NCBI GenBank assembly: GCA_964247055.1 | Contig: OZ176054.1 | Coordinates: forward strand, 9,548,001 to 9,612,000 | Source: Paragordius varius | Lineage: Eukaryota; Nematomorpha | Reading direction: 5' to 3' | DNA: 64,000 nt | Shown here: positions 12,401-23,153 of the stretch, piece by piece | Layout: every line of letters begins with the position of its first letter | Position numbering within the stretch: position 1 is the stretch's first letter | The notes under the pieces: generated by a model | The model's database searches: none | Told to the model about the DNA's origin: nothing | Seen by the model: only the letters and a program-made list of their open reading frames with translations | Made by a program: the position numbers and the translations under genes

Positions 12401-15400
12401 AATGAATTAAAAGCTTTTTTTAGATATCAACCGTTCCGTATTTTAATTTGTTTATTAAATAATTTTAAAATGCAAATATTTTATAAAGATAGTGCAATCA
12501 GCTTGATTCCGAAAATATGAAATAATTTTTGATAAGTATACCATTTACACTTCAAGAGTGTCCTTGAAAACTTCAAGTTGGTCCTTGAACACTTCAAGTT
12601 GGCCCTTAAAATTATTAAATTACTTTACTCTCATACCCAACTTGGGAAAATTAAAAAACACTTATATCCATACAGTTGAATGCCTGGTGGGGAGGAAAAA
12701 ATCAAATAAAGGTCATCAAAAAAAATATCAATTTTGGTGGAATAATAAAGTGAAAGAGCATATAAAACAGAAAAATTTGGCACATAAAATTTGGTTCAAA
12801 AAAAAGACACCATTAAATAGAAAATTATATCTAGAATCCAAAAGTTTATGTCGAAAAATTATCAGGGATGCTAAAAATGAAGAAGCGCTAAAGTATGCGA
12901 AAGAAATCTATATTAAAACTAAAAACAAAACTGTATATAAATGGGCTAAAAGCAATAATGATAAAACATCCGCACCAAAATCAGTGAGAGTAAACAATAC
13001 AATAATAAATGATCCAGCTATTGTTAAAAACACCTATCTTACCTACTTTTCGGAAATTTTAAACCTAAACAACCCCATCACTACTCCTATTATATCAACA
13101 CCTACTCAAAGCTTGCCGAAAACCTAACTGAATCAGATATCCATACCGCTTTATGCAAAATGAAAAATAAAAAAACTTCCTGGCCCTTCAGAACTCACGG
13201 CCGACATGCTTAAACTGACTGACCCCCAGATTATCGACTCAGAAAAAAAAATCCCTCCTGACTGGGAAAACAGCCATATCATTCCCATATACAAAAAAGG
13301 AGACCCTCTGCTGCCGAAATCCTACCGTCCAATAAAGTTATTAGATTACACTATGAAAATATATGAAAATGTAATTCTCTCCAAAATCCTGCCCAAATTG
13401 CATTTAAAAGAAATGCAATGCGGGTTCCGGCCAAATAAAAGTACAATAGATGCCATATTCACGCTAAGACAACTTCAAAGCGCATACATCAAAAAATCTC
13501 CTTTATATTACGCTTTTCTTGACATGGAACGAGCCTTTGATGCCATTCCAAGAGATCTAATACCATGGGCTCTTAGGCGTCAAGGCATTGACGAATGGTT
13601 GATAACCTCAATAATGCTCTTATACCGTAATACCAGAGCCCAAATCAAAACCCGGTTTGGACTAAGTAAAAGTTTTTCAATAAAAAATGGACTCCACCAA
13701 GGATCCATATTAAGCCCAACCCTCTTCAATGTCATTATGGAAGAAATAACTAAAGACATCGCAACCGGCATGCCACACCAAATTCTTTACGCCGATGACC
13801 TCGTAATATCATCGCCATCCGAAAGCGACCTCATAGGGAAAATTCGTCTGTGGAATGACACCTTAAAAAGTTAGGGTGTCAAAGTCAATTTCTCAAAAAC
13901 CAAATTAATGTCCGATAATCTCACCGCTAAAAACTCATGCAGCGTATGCAGAAAAGAAGTTAAATCAAATTCTGTACGCTGCAATTCTTGTCTTCTATGG
14001 GTACACAAAAAATGTAGTAGCCTCAAATTTATTAATGATCACGATAAACACTACAAATGCTCGGCATGTTTAAATAATAATAATAATTTAACAATCAACT
14101 CGATTCCCAATCCTTTCAATATGGAAATTGTGAGCAGTTTTTGCTACTTGGGCGATATGATATCAGCCGGTGGAGGAATAGAACATGCAATTAAGCATCG
14201 CATATCACAAATGTGGAAAAAATACCATTCGTTAAAATTAATAATAAATAATAAATTCGTCAAACTACAAACTAAATGTGCCATTTACACTACAGCCATC
14301 CGTCCCGTTCTCACATATGCATCCGAATCCTGGCCGATGTCAAAAACAAATAAATCCAAACTCATAAACGCTGAATCCAAATTATTGAAAACAATATTAT
14401 TTGCACACAATCCCTCTAAATTCAATTACACCGAATCCATAAACCCGTACCATATACTCAATCTCAACCCCATCAACAACGTCATCAGAAATCTCCGGTT
14501 ACAATGGGCTGGACATGTTGAGAGACGGCAAGATAACATTCTTAAAACTATGAAAAATTACTCGGTTGAACTACCAGCGAAATCCGGCCGACCCCATACC
14601 ACATGGCTCAACACAATAACTAATGACCTCAAATCCCTCAATTTAAATCTAGAATTAGCCAAATCAAGAGAAGAGTGGAAAAAACGGGTGTACCGTCATT
14701 TAATGGCGAATCCCCATACAAATGAATGATGATTGATTTAACCATAAATTTTGCATTTATTATTTTATTATTTATTAACCTAATTTTCTTTATTTATTAT
14801 ATATTTATTCATTTATAAATTAATTTTTTTTATTGAAAAACCACTTTTTTGTTTCAAACTATTTTTTTTCAATTGAACAAAAAATGTTTTAAATGAAAAA
14901 TTTTAATTAATAACTCAGAAAACTTATATATATTTCTTTTCGTGTTAAAATCTTATAAATATCCAAAATTATTTTAAAAAATTAATAAAGATATACGGTT
15001 TCTCAAAAATAAAAGTTAATATCGATTTAAAATTTATTTTAAATAATAGAAAATAGGTTAACAATAAAATAGATGAATTATTTAGGATTTGATTAATAAA
15101 AGTAAAAAACAAAACAAAAACAAAGGACCTACTTGAAATGTTCAAGGATCAATTTGAAATGTTCAAGGACCAACTTGAAGTGTTTAAGGACACTCTTGAA
15201 GTGCAAATGGTATATATTGGGTTATACATAAATTTATTGACAAAGTTGACTTTTTTATTTTAAATTATATTGGTTGGCATCTAAAAACCTTTAATATAAC
15301 ATAGAAAATAATTTGTAGTGAATATCTAATAAAAATTTCTTTTTATAATTTAAATGTATATTGTATATGATAAATGCTTATTCCACTCATAAAAACTATA

Positions 15401-18158
15401 ATACAGTATAAAAACTATATCTATTTCTACTTGGCTTTTTTCTCTCGATATGATTACACACTATTTCATGAGCCGTTAAATTGTGCGACAAATTTAATCG
15501 ATATTATTTACTTCATAACTATATAAATGATGTAAGTAAAAGGTTTTGATTTGTGACAAAAAATGAGGTTTATAAACACTAATCATTGCAATAATTGTAA
15601 AATTTATTTTTTTATTGTTCGATTGTGTCGCAATATTAATTAATGATGTCTAAATTTATTGTAGATAATGATATAGAGGTAATTATGATGTCTATAGTGA
15701 AGCAGACACGTTTTAAATCTACTTTTTTAGTGTATAAATTAATCTTTCAACTAATCCATGCGTTCTTGAATGGTATGGCGTAGCCGTAACTTGAAAGTCA
15801 CAATATCTAAATGAAGTCTTTAATATTACCATTGAGATATCTTATACAACGGATTCGCAGCGATACGCCCTGTTCCTTTGAAGCCACTGACAATCGTAAA
15901 CTATTTTTCCCTATCCTTTGCTGCAATGAAATTGTTAGCAGAATTACATCCGATGTGATTTTAAAACAATTGAAAAAATGGTTTTCTAACTATAAATTAC
16001 CAAGAATGTTAATACACAATAATAATTCTTTTAAAACGTCCGATTTCGGAAAAAAGAAAACAAATTGGAAGCTGTACATCCAAGAACAAATGGTAGTAGA
16101 AAGAGTATTAAAACAAGAATTCAATCATCTACGATGACGTCTCCGATTAAAGGTTGGTCAAGAGAGGCTTTGAATAATGTGCTAAGGCCTATCGGAACTC
16201 GTGGCACAGTGAATTGAAAACGAGACCAGAATGATTATTTTAATAATAATATTAATACACAAGAGAATGTTAAAAAATATTGAGCCACCTCACCTATTAT
16301 TACGCTTGATAGAGTTTACGCCAAAGCAACCAAATTTTATAAAAAATGATTTAGCAAAAGGATGGAAGAAACAGGATCTTTATCCTACGAAGTGGTAGAT
16401 AAGCAGGAAGACCACTAAAAAAACATGCAGATCAGCTAAGAGGCGACCAGGGGCGAAGGGTTGGTCAGCAGACCCTCCAGTCATTTTAAGGATATGAGCC
16501 ATCATATTACTATAGTGCGAAAACTAACATGTCACATGTATTGTTCTTAACGCGCATACCATTCTTAGAATCATAACAAGTTTTTATTTATATTGTTTGT
16601 GCATTGACGCACATATCTTATTAGCAAAATGATTAGCATGTTTATTATATAATTAAAATATATAATTCTTGTTTCGAGGAAATGATTAAAATACTATATA
16701 CGCTGGAATATTAGTCTAAAAATTCATTATCATTATTTTTATGATTCAAAATTCTATTAAATGTAAATAACGATTGTTGCATGCATAAAATCATGATATA
16801 ATATAACCATATATTCCGGATATAGGTCATCGGGTCGATAAGCATTAATGTACGAACTTAATTCAGCTTTGATTGCGTCCAAATCGCCATAATCATGATT
16901 GTTGCGATTCAAATGGACAATAATGACCCGTTTGTATGAAATGGCTTCAAAAAGTTGTTTTCGACCCTGAGTATGGGCAAAAAGCCATTCTGATTCTCTA
17001 GAAAAACAAAGGACAGACATATAAAAAATATTTATCTTATTCCAAATACTTATTTTTTTAATAAAATATAATTATTTTTATATATATACTATAAATAATA
17101 TTTAAGGCTTTTAATGCCTAATTTTAAAGAAATGGTCATATACAAAAATTTAACGGATAACAGAAAATTAAATTATGTTAACAATAATAAATAATTTAAA
17201 ACCACATTTTTTATTACTTACCTTCCAACAGGTACTATAAAAACGGCGAATTGATTAGCTTCTTCGCCCTCAAAATTCCGATTGTTCCAAAGAAAAAATT
17301 TAAATCTGTAATTTTGTTCTTGAGCATCACGATAAACTTCAAATTCGGTTTCTTTATTATTGGAGTCATCTAATGACTTTTCGTTGTGTTGTATGTAGGA
17401 TTGTCCATGAACTGCTTGTTTATACATAATCCAATTCATAACTTCGTGAAAATGGTTGAAAGTATACATATCAGAATCGGCATTTTCAAAAACTATAAAA
17501 GATTTTGTAGTTTGGGGGTCCTTATTTATGTAAAAACACATAACAAAAATAGGGAATAACTCGTTTGGTTTATTTATACAATGTGTAACAAGCTTATATA
17601 TGTTGGAATTTTTATTGTTGTGGGCAAAATATACAGCAATTTGTTGTAAGATATGCCGTTGTGCTAAAGTGATACATATATATTTGGATGTGCGTTTTAA
17701 AACACGAAAAATTTCATTCCACATTTTAAACAATACAGTTTTATCTTCTGCCAACGCATCAATAGTTCCCTTATCCAAAACCAGATCAAAAAAGTTTTCG
17801 GCAAATTTCATCTTTGGATTATTATAATTATACCTTAGTTACGTCCATTTTTTCAAACTTAATATTTTCGTTTGATTTCCAAAACTTTGTAACATCTTCA
17901 CTGTTGTCAATACACCATATATTATGAAATCCATTTTTATATAGAGATGAACTTAAATTAGATTTTCCGCAGCCTACTTCAAGTATTTTATCTGATTTTG
18001 AAATATATTTTATTAAAATAGGAAAAATGTCATTAAAGTCGGCGTACCTACAATATATAAATATAAAAATACCATTCAAAATTTTTTTCGCCCAATGAAA
18101 GAGAAAATTTTTCCCAAAATTCAGTTTTGGCGAAATGGGTTGGATCGCATGGAATCAT
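9499..18158 (-). CDS. METTL13: METTL13, eEF1A lysine and N-terminal methyltransferase
   Basis: METTL13 carries two methyltransferase domains; in human the N-terminal one methylates eEF1A Lys55 and the C-terminal one its N-terminal glycine. Eight exons join in phase on the minus strand: 18158-18073, 18047-17834, 17811-17222, 16997-16808, 12138-11757, 11585-11466, 11321-11130 and 9797-9499, giving 690 aa (human about 699). Domain 1 shows EFWEKFS, motif I ILEVGCGKSNLS, KMDVTK and VLDKGTIDAL. The middle matches FAVFIVPVGRESEWLF, GRKQLF and IPFLSTG. Domain 2 shows YVIEDVQ-like NYIIEDIQ, FEHHKAMI, motif I LLIGLGGGVLAS and DIEPTTKEIATKYFG. Introns 1 and 2 are 25 and 22 nt; the others are 224, 4669, 171, 144 and 1332 nt. 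The two longest hold transposons. The chosen start aligns with the human N-terminus and overlaps a facing ORF. Confidence 0.95.
9920..10956 (-). mobile_element. CACTA-like MITE, copy 2 (1037 bp)
   Basis: Starts CACTGGACAACAAATTTTT and ends AAATTTGTTGTCTAGTG, flanked by TTT on each side (9917-9919, 10957-10959). It is in the opposite orientation to the copies at 4219 and 23844, and lies in the last intron of METTL13. Non-coding. Confidence 0.85.
12537..12607 (+). repeat. Left terminal inverted repeat
   Basis: About 70 bp with three tandem versions of a 20-bp motif (CTTCAAGTTGGTCCTTGAAC). Its inverted partner is at 15125-15214. Confidence 0.85.
12690..14729 (+). pseudogene. LINE-type reverse transcriptase with PHD-like finger
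   Basis: All three open blocks (12558-13127, 13206-13874, 13908-14729) lie in the same frame. The first has the WWNNKVKEHIKQKNLAHKIW region that lies between endonuclease and RT in non-LTR elements. The second is the RT palm: motif A FLDMERAFDAI, motif B HQGSILSPTLFN, motif C LYADDLV. A TAG at 13872-13874 interrupts the frame, and one or two frame shifts lie around 13128-13206. The third block opens with a C4HC3 PHD-like finger (C11, C14, C25, C28, H33, C36, C51, C54 counted from 13908), then the thumb and C-terminal region (CYLGDMISAGGG, YASESWPM, LQWAGHVERR, GRPHTTWL). No endonuclease is seen, so the LINE is 5' truncated or never had one. Relatives with this C-terminal arrangement are LINE elements of invertebrates. 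Confidence 0.85.
15125..15214 (-). repeat. Right terminal inverted repeat
   Basis: Inverted partner of 12537-12607, ending AAATGGTATA. It holds one more copy of the 21-bp unit than the left end. Confidence 0.85.
15780..16480 (+). mobile_element. Ty3/gypsy integrase fossil
   Basis: An old remnant of a Metaviridae-type (Ty3/gypsy) polyprotein in METTL13 intron 4. The recognisable parts are the integrase core (SRITSDVILKQLKKWFSNY, then VVERVLKQ) and, downstream, the integrase C-terminal region (SYEVVDKQ, then a KHADQLRRRP-like stretch). No flanking LTRs were identified. It is clearly broken in several places and much older than the LTR element at 39956-44585, whose integrase is only distantly alike. 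Confidence 0.7.
17812..17833 (-). other. Ultrashort 22-nt intron 2 of METTL13
   Basis: On the minus strand it starts GTATAATT and ends CCAAAG. Removing it joins KMDVTK to MKFAENFFDLVLDKGT, exactly as in human METTL13 (KMDMTQ-MEFPD). Translation through it would stop. Confidence 0.95.
18048..18072 (-). other. Ultrashort 25-nt intron 1 of METTL13
   Basis: On the minus strand it starts GTATTTTT and ends TTGTAG. Removing it joins EKNFEW to YADFND, matching human KAFEW-YGTYLE, with phase 2 kept. Confidence 0.95.
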
Positions 18159-18362
18159 AACTTTTATGAAAACGGTTTACAGCCGGCAATGCTTAAACCG
18201 CGTGGTGCCGTTCAAGAGTTGACCAATTTGCGATTACAAAAATTTCTTAAAAAAGAAAATGAATCCAGGCTAGAAAGAGCCGTGCGGCTTTATAATATGA
18301 AACTTTATAGATTTAATCAAAAATTTTGGTTTAAGCACAATTTGGATTTTCAAAAGGTTTAA
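18135..18362 (+). CDS. Small basic protein, unrecognised (75 aa)
   Basis: A 75-residue ORF starting MGWIAWNHNFYENG, with a basic, arginine/lysine- and aromatic-rich second half (LERAVRLYNMKLYRFNQKFW). It has no signal peptide or membrane segment. The size and charge would suit a small mitochondrial ribosomal or respiratory-complex protein, and the RLYNMKL stretch faintly recalls the end of mitochondrial bS21 (RIYNMEM), but that is too weak for a name. Its first 24 bp overlap, on the opposite strand, the first codons of METTL13, so the two genes would be divergent with overlapping starts. An acceptor-like site just upstream (ending TTCAG at 18122) leaves open that this is an exon of a longer gene. 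Confidence 0.5.
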   Translation: MGWIAWNHNFYENGLQPAMLKPRGAVQELTNLRLQKFLKKENESRLERAVRLYNMKLYRFNQKFWFKHNLDFQKV

Positions 18363-19059
18363 TGTGTTTTGAAGAATCTAGATGCATTTAAAAAATGACT
18401 ATTCTCCAGATTATTATCAGAGTCTATTAATTAAAAATAAAAAACTTAACGATTTTTACAGCAAGTATTTATATTTTTAATCATAGAAAATGGTATAAAT
18501 CTCATTTATTTGTATTGTATCTCAGTTTTTTGGTGATTATGCAAAATTTATATAAATATATTTGTTTCAAATTTATTAATAAATTATAATATATGTTTTG
18601 GAGTGGAGGTTGTTGTTTTATTACGTTAGGGCGATCCTGTTCTTATCAAATGTCTTTCTTTATTGCGTCTCAAAGTCACGCATATGAATCGACCATATAT
18701 GAGGGGATTTATACAACTATTAGAAACTGCAAAAAGAAATAGACTTTCTTGGAAAAATCCATTCACTTTGTTGGCTTTTTCGGGGCTAAACCTAATAAAA
18801 AATTAAAAGATCGATCGCTTTTGCTAAAATGTTTCCTTATATATATTTTGAAAACGTTTTTTTATTAACACTGCCGATTAAACACGGTCAAAATTCTATC
18901 AATTTTTGTTAATTTAATATATACTTAATTTTAATGCGACCAGATATTTTGAACCTTGAGGCAGTACAAAATTGAAACATACCTGTTTTTACGCCATCTG
19001 TGTATATATTACACAGTTTTCACAAAAAAATATTCTGATAATTTATATATATATATTAT
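18363..19059. other. No gene seen
   Basis: AT-rich DNA downstream of the small ORF. No coding, RNA or repeat signal that I can support. Confidence 0.4.
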
Positions 19060-19480
19060 GATAGGAAAATATCAGAAATATTATCGTGCTTTTGGTATAA
19101 CCTTTCCGAGTTATTAAAGAAAATTTACACTTTTGTGGTAGGTGCTCCGTATAAAATTGCAAAAGGTGCGAAATTTTTTCAAAGACATTTTGTAGTAAAA
19201 ACTCAATGCTTTATTATAAAAAATATCACTAAAATATAACATAAACTACATTTAAAAAAGCAAAACAATTTTAAAATCTTATATTAGATGCCTGAAAGTC
19301 CAAAATTTTTAGGCTTTTTAAATTTACTGTCCTAAAGATAACGTAAAATTCTGATATTATGCAATAATTTTAAATATATGCTAAATTTTGATATCAACTA
19401 AATATATTTGTAAAAAATGCATACTTTCAAAACTTTAATTTTTAACAAAATGTTGTACTATATACTATTTTAATATGATG
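19060..19480 (+). repeat. Partial copy of the 28.3-kb foldback repeat family
   Basis: Shares with the other copies the order ATATCAG..., a GTGCTTTTGG block, TTTACACTTTTGTGG, GGTGCTCCGTAT, then AAATATCACTAAAATATAAC and a later GAAAGTCCAAAATTTTT block. Only one arm is clear. It adjoins the palindromic element that starts at 19526. Confidence 0.55.
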
Positions 19481-19525
19481 GAAGCTATATAAACGGTTTA
19501 GATGTTATAACACTTTATATATATA

Positions 19526-22325
19526 ACTAGCGTAAATCTCGTGCTGCTACGCAGCCCAAGGAAGTCCTTCGGACTTCTGGGGGGGTTATTTGAAAAAAGG
19601 GACAATAAAATGATCTACATATGTGGATTATTTCGAAACAATATTTAATAGCTATGATCTCATAGGAACCTTAAAACGGTGCATTTATACTAATTTATTG
19701 TTTACTTGGGGGAAAAATAGATTTAAAAAAATATTTTTGTGGACTTTGTTTTTTGAAAAAATGGCATTTTACAGGGGGAGCGGGTAAAAAGAGGGCCTAA
19801 ATCAAAAAAGTGAGTCGACTATGCGCGATCAAAAATAAGTAAACAAATATCATATTTGAAATTGAATGGTCCAACACGTTCTCCAAAAAATTGACTTAAC
19901 CCATTTTTCACACGGGGTGGGCCCGAACTGGGGACCTAATTCCAAAAAAAGGCGAAGCTATTGTCGGGGCATTCATTAATGATTATTTTTTTTCGATATT
20001 TGGATTTGATTGCGTTCACCGGTTTTCCGGAAACAGATCACAAAGTTACATGAGAAATCAGTTTTTCGCGGGTAGCTCCTTACCCAGCAGCTATCATCAA
20101 AGAAACGCTTGACTAAAATTTTTGCCTTTTAACAGGGAACACGTGGAATCCATATTGAATTTTTACGGTCTCATACTTAGGGCGAAAAATAAATTAAAAA
20201 AATTATTTTTGTGGACTTGGTTTTTTTTGAAAAAAATGGCATTTTACGGGGGGAGCGGGTAAAAAGAGGGCTTAAGTCAAAAAAGCGAGACGACTATGTT
20301 CGGCGCAATCGAAAATAACTTAATAAAAATCATATTTGAAATTCAATGATTTAACACGTTCTCCGGAAAATTGTCTCAAAGACACGATTTTTGTGGACTT
20401 CTGTTTTCAAAAAAAAACCGTTTTTCACACGGGGTGGGCCCGAACTGGGGGCCTATTTTAAAAAAAGGGCGAAGCTATTGTCGGGGCATTCATTAATGAT
20501 TATATTTTTTCGATGTTTGGATTTGAATGGGTCTACCGGTTTTCCTGTAACAGTTCACAAAGCCAGCATTTTCCATTTTTATAAATATATAAATTAGATA
20601 AGGCTATACGTTTTTCTCACTCAGAATTATTGTGTTTTTTACAAAAATAAACCTTTAAATTAAAATTCTCAACCTATAGTAATGTTTAACATCATCGATT
20701 AGAAAAACAGTTTTATTATATCTTAAAGCGTTATACGGTTTCTCTCATTCTTCCAAATAGTATGAAGTACGCTCCAACAAAATATCTCACATTTGTTTAT
20801 TCTGCAAAAAAAAATAAAAAATTAATAAAAACTAAAAATTTAAGAAACGAATAAAAAAATATCAAACCTCCCACCTACTGTGTATAGAAAACGTGAGAAA
20901 CTTTTATTTTTTTTTAATACGAAAACAGGTAATTTCGAAATCATTCCATATATAATAAATTTTAAATATGTTATACGGGAATACAATTTTCTATATAATA
21001 ATTTTCCGTTTGATAATATAACAAACATTGAACTTTCTAGACCTGATCAAACATTTATTAAATATCAGAAATTAATTTTGTTAATTTTAAATTTTGAAGC
21101 ACCTCTTTTTGCGAAAGCCCTGAGTGAAAATACATTAACCTGAATCTTACGGTGGAGTCTGAGATTTATAGTTTTGCCACTGTGCGAAAGGCTGCAATCG
21201 TTTGACCGATCCAAAATCCAATTTTATGCATAATTTGAGCAGAAAATGAAATATTAACCAATTAAAAATAAACCAATCTTAGATTTTTACCGCAAAATGA
21301 CAGAGGGTACAATATTAAATTCTAAAATAATTTTTTTGAATAAATAAAAGGTAATTATATATTCATAAAAAATTAAATTTTCTTAATTCCAAAAAGCAGT
21401 ACAAAAGTGGGCGCAGTACAGTCGCAGTTTAATTCTGAAAATCCAGTACTGTACTGCGAAAAAGAGCTTATCTGGTCACATTACTTAATTTGCCATATTT
21501 TTTGCATTATTCGTTATGATGAATTGCGAATAAAAAAGTAAATTTTGATAGACCATATGCTGACATATTTTTTACGATTTCTTACAATTATACCCTGAGG
21601 TTTTGAAAGCATGTATTATTTAAATGTATATAAGATTAATAAAATCCAATAATATAAAACCTTTTGTTTTATTTGTAATCTATATATTTATAAAAATGGA
21701 AAATGCTGGCTTTGTGATCTGGTACAGGAAAACCGGACCCATTCAAATCCAAACATCGAAAAAATATAATCATTAATGAATACCCCGACAATAGTTTCGC
21801 CCTTTTTTTGAAATAGGCCCCCAGATCGGGCCCACCTCGTGAAAACGGTGTTTTTTTGAAAACAGAAGTCCACAAAAATCATGTCTTTGAGACAATTTTC
21901 TGGAGAACGTGTTGGTCCATTCTATTTCAAATCTATTTTTGTTTACTTATTTTCGATTGCGCCGAACATAGTCGAGTCACTCTTTTGATTTAGGCCCTCT
22001 TTTTACCCGCTGCCCCCGTAAAATGCCATTTTTTCAAAAAACAAAGTCCACAAAATTAATTAATCTATTTTTCGCCCTAGGTATGAGACCGTAAAAATTC
22101 AATATAGATACCACGTATTCCCTGTTAAAAGGCAAAAATTTTAGTCAGGCGTTTCTTTGATGATAGCTGCTGGGTAAGGAGCTACCCGCTAAAAACTGAT
22201 TCCTCATGTAACTTTGTGATCTGGTACCGGAAAACCGGTAGATCCATTCAAATCCAAACTTCGAACCCCCCCAGAAGTCCGAAGGACTTCCTCGGGCTGC
22301 GTAGCAGCACGAGATTTACGCTAGT
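19526..22325. mobile_element. Palindromic element with Helitron-like ends
   Basis: Both ends carry the same 62-bp inverted repeat, with one difference seen. The right end reads a short hairpin (GCTGCGTAGCAGC), then 12 bp, then CTAG before T, which is the form of a Helitron 3' end; the left end is the mirror image (ACTAGCGTAAATCTCGTGC). A second hairpin GAAGTCCTTCGGACTTC lies inside each. Long arms follow: about 19995-20600 is repeated inverted at 21661-22263, and the left arm also has a partial tandem duplication (19730-20100 and 20190-20600). The middle (20601-21660) has no recognisable gene. A third copy of the arm sequence is at about 44985-45490. Non-autonomous; no Rep/helicase seen. Confidence 0.7.
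20601..21660. other. Middle of the palindromic element; one unassigned ORF
   Basis: The only open stretch is 20880-21143 (+), 87 aa, rich in F, N, I and Y, with no family I recognise (it ends FEAPLFAKALSENTLT). It may be a remnant of a captured gene, or chance. Confidence 0.3.
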
Positions 22326-22858
22326 ATTTTAAATAAAATGTATTAGAAAAAATGGTTTTCTCATGCCTATAAAAATTGATATAATTAATTAGTATTGATT
22401 TAATTTAATAATAAAATTAACAAAGATGAAATTAACTCTAATTCTACATAAAGAGTCCAATGTTTACTTTATATTAGATAGAAGTGCTTAGTGTAAAAAT
22501 TTTATGGTATTTTAGGTTATGACCCAATTTTTAAATGATAAATATTACAGAAAATATGGATAGTTTAACATATGTCATATGTTTGTAAATATATATATAT
22601 ATATATATATAATGAAGGCTTTTGCGGTGAAGGGGATTGGGCGTTTTGCAGACTGAAACTATCAAGGTAGATTGACCTGGTTTCAACCCTGATACTGATA
22701 TATATAGCAATGATTATTTAAAATTGTGATATAACACTAAATTGTAAAAAACAATATTTTTTCCAAATCACACCCCAAAAAAACAACACAACTGAATCCT
22801 AAATTTTAATCACAAACAACAGCATTATGTTAGATGATCTTATCCAATTGTTTTAATC
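22326..22858. other. No gene seen
   Basis: AT-rich DNA with a TA microsatellite near 22590-22611. Nothing else supported. Confidence 0.4.
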
Positions 22859-23153
22859 CAGGGGCATCTATGAATGGCTTCGCGGGTCGCATTCTCAAAA
22901 AATCAGTTGGGCTGCATTTGAAACAAATATCGGCATTCATAATTGATTTATTAGAATTCATCCGTATATAAAATGCCAACACAGTATGACAATTTTTTCT
23001 AGTTACTGTCAATTGGAAGGAATTATTTCGTAAACTTGTTTGAGAAATATCAATTTTTAAGATTTTCTAAGCATAATTTTGCAAATTATAAATTTCCAAA
23101 TTTTTCGCGGGCCGCACATATGGTCTGAGAAGGCCGCGTTTTGGACGCCTCTG
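22859..23153. mobile_element. hAT-like MITE (295 bp)
   Basis: Starts CAGGGGCATCTATGAATGGC and ends TTTTGGACGCCTCTG, with subterminal GC-rich blocks CTTCGCGGGTCGCA and TTCGCGGGCCGCA in inverted arrangement. The flanks TTTTAATC and TTTTTATC are an 8-bp target duplication with one mismatch, as hAT elements make. Related pieces lie at 31884-32133 and near 58930-58976. Confidence 0.8.

Larger units (their letters stand above)
12537..15214 (+). mobile_element. Reverse-transcriptase element bounded by terminal inverted repeats
   Basis: This 2.7-kb insertion in METTL13 intron 4 has inverted ends. The left end (12537-12607) reads TATACCATTTACACTTCAAG onward and the right end (15125-15214) is its inverted copy, about 90 percent alike by eye. 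Each end contains tandem copies of a unit of about 21 bp built on CTTCAAGTTGGTCCTTGAAC, as in foldback elements. The inside is a LINE-type reverse transcriptase ORF with no endonuclease domain seen. Inverted ends are not expected of LINEs, so this may be a foldback DNA element carrying a LINE fragment, or a LINE that inserted into such an element. Confidence 0.75.

Noticed and set aside
18135-18362. Naming the small ORF as mitochondrial ribosomal protein bS21m
   Set aside because: Only a short RLYNMKL-like stretch agrees; the rest does not align by eye.
20391-20597. ORF starting MWTSVFKKKPFF, with similar ORFs at 21669-21875 (-) and 45238-45582 (+)
   Set aside because: All lie in copies of one repeat arm; the reading differs between copies and the composition is not protein-like.
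22830-23012. Minus-strand 60-codon ORF as a downstream receptor exon
   Set aside because: It lies inside the hAT-like MITE and has no TM7 or NPxxY-type motif.
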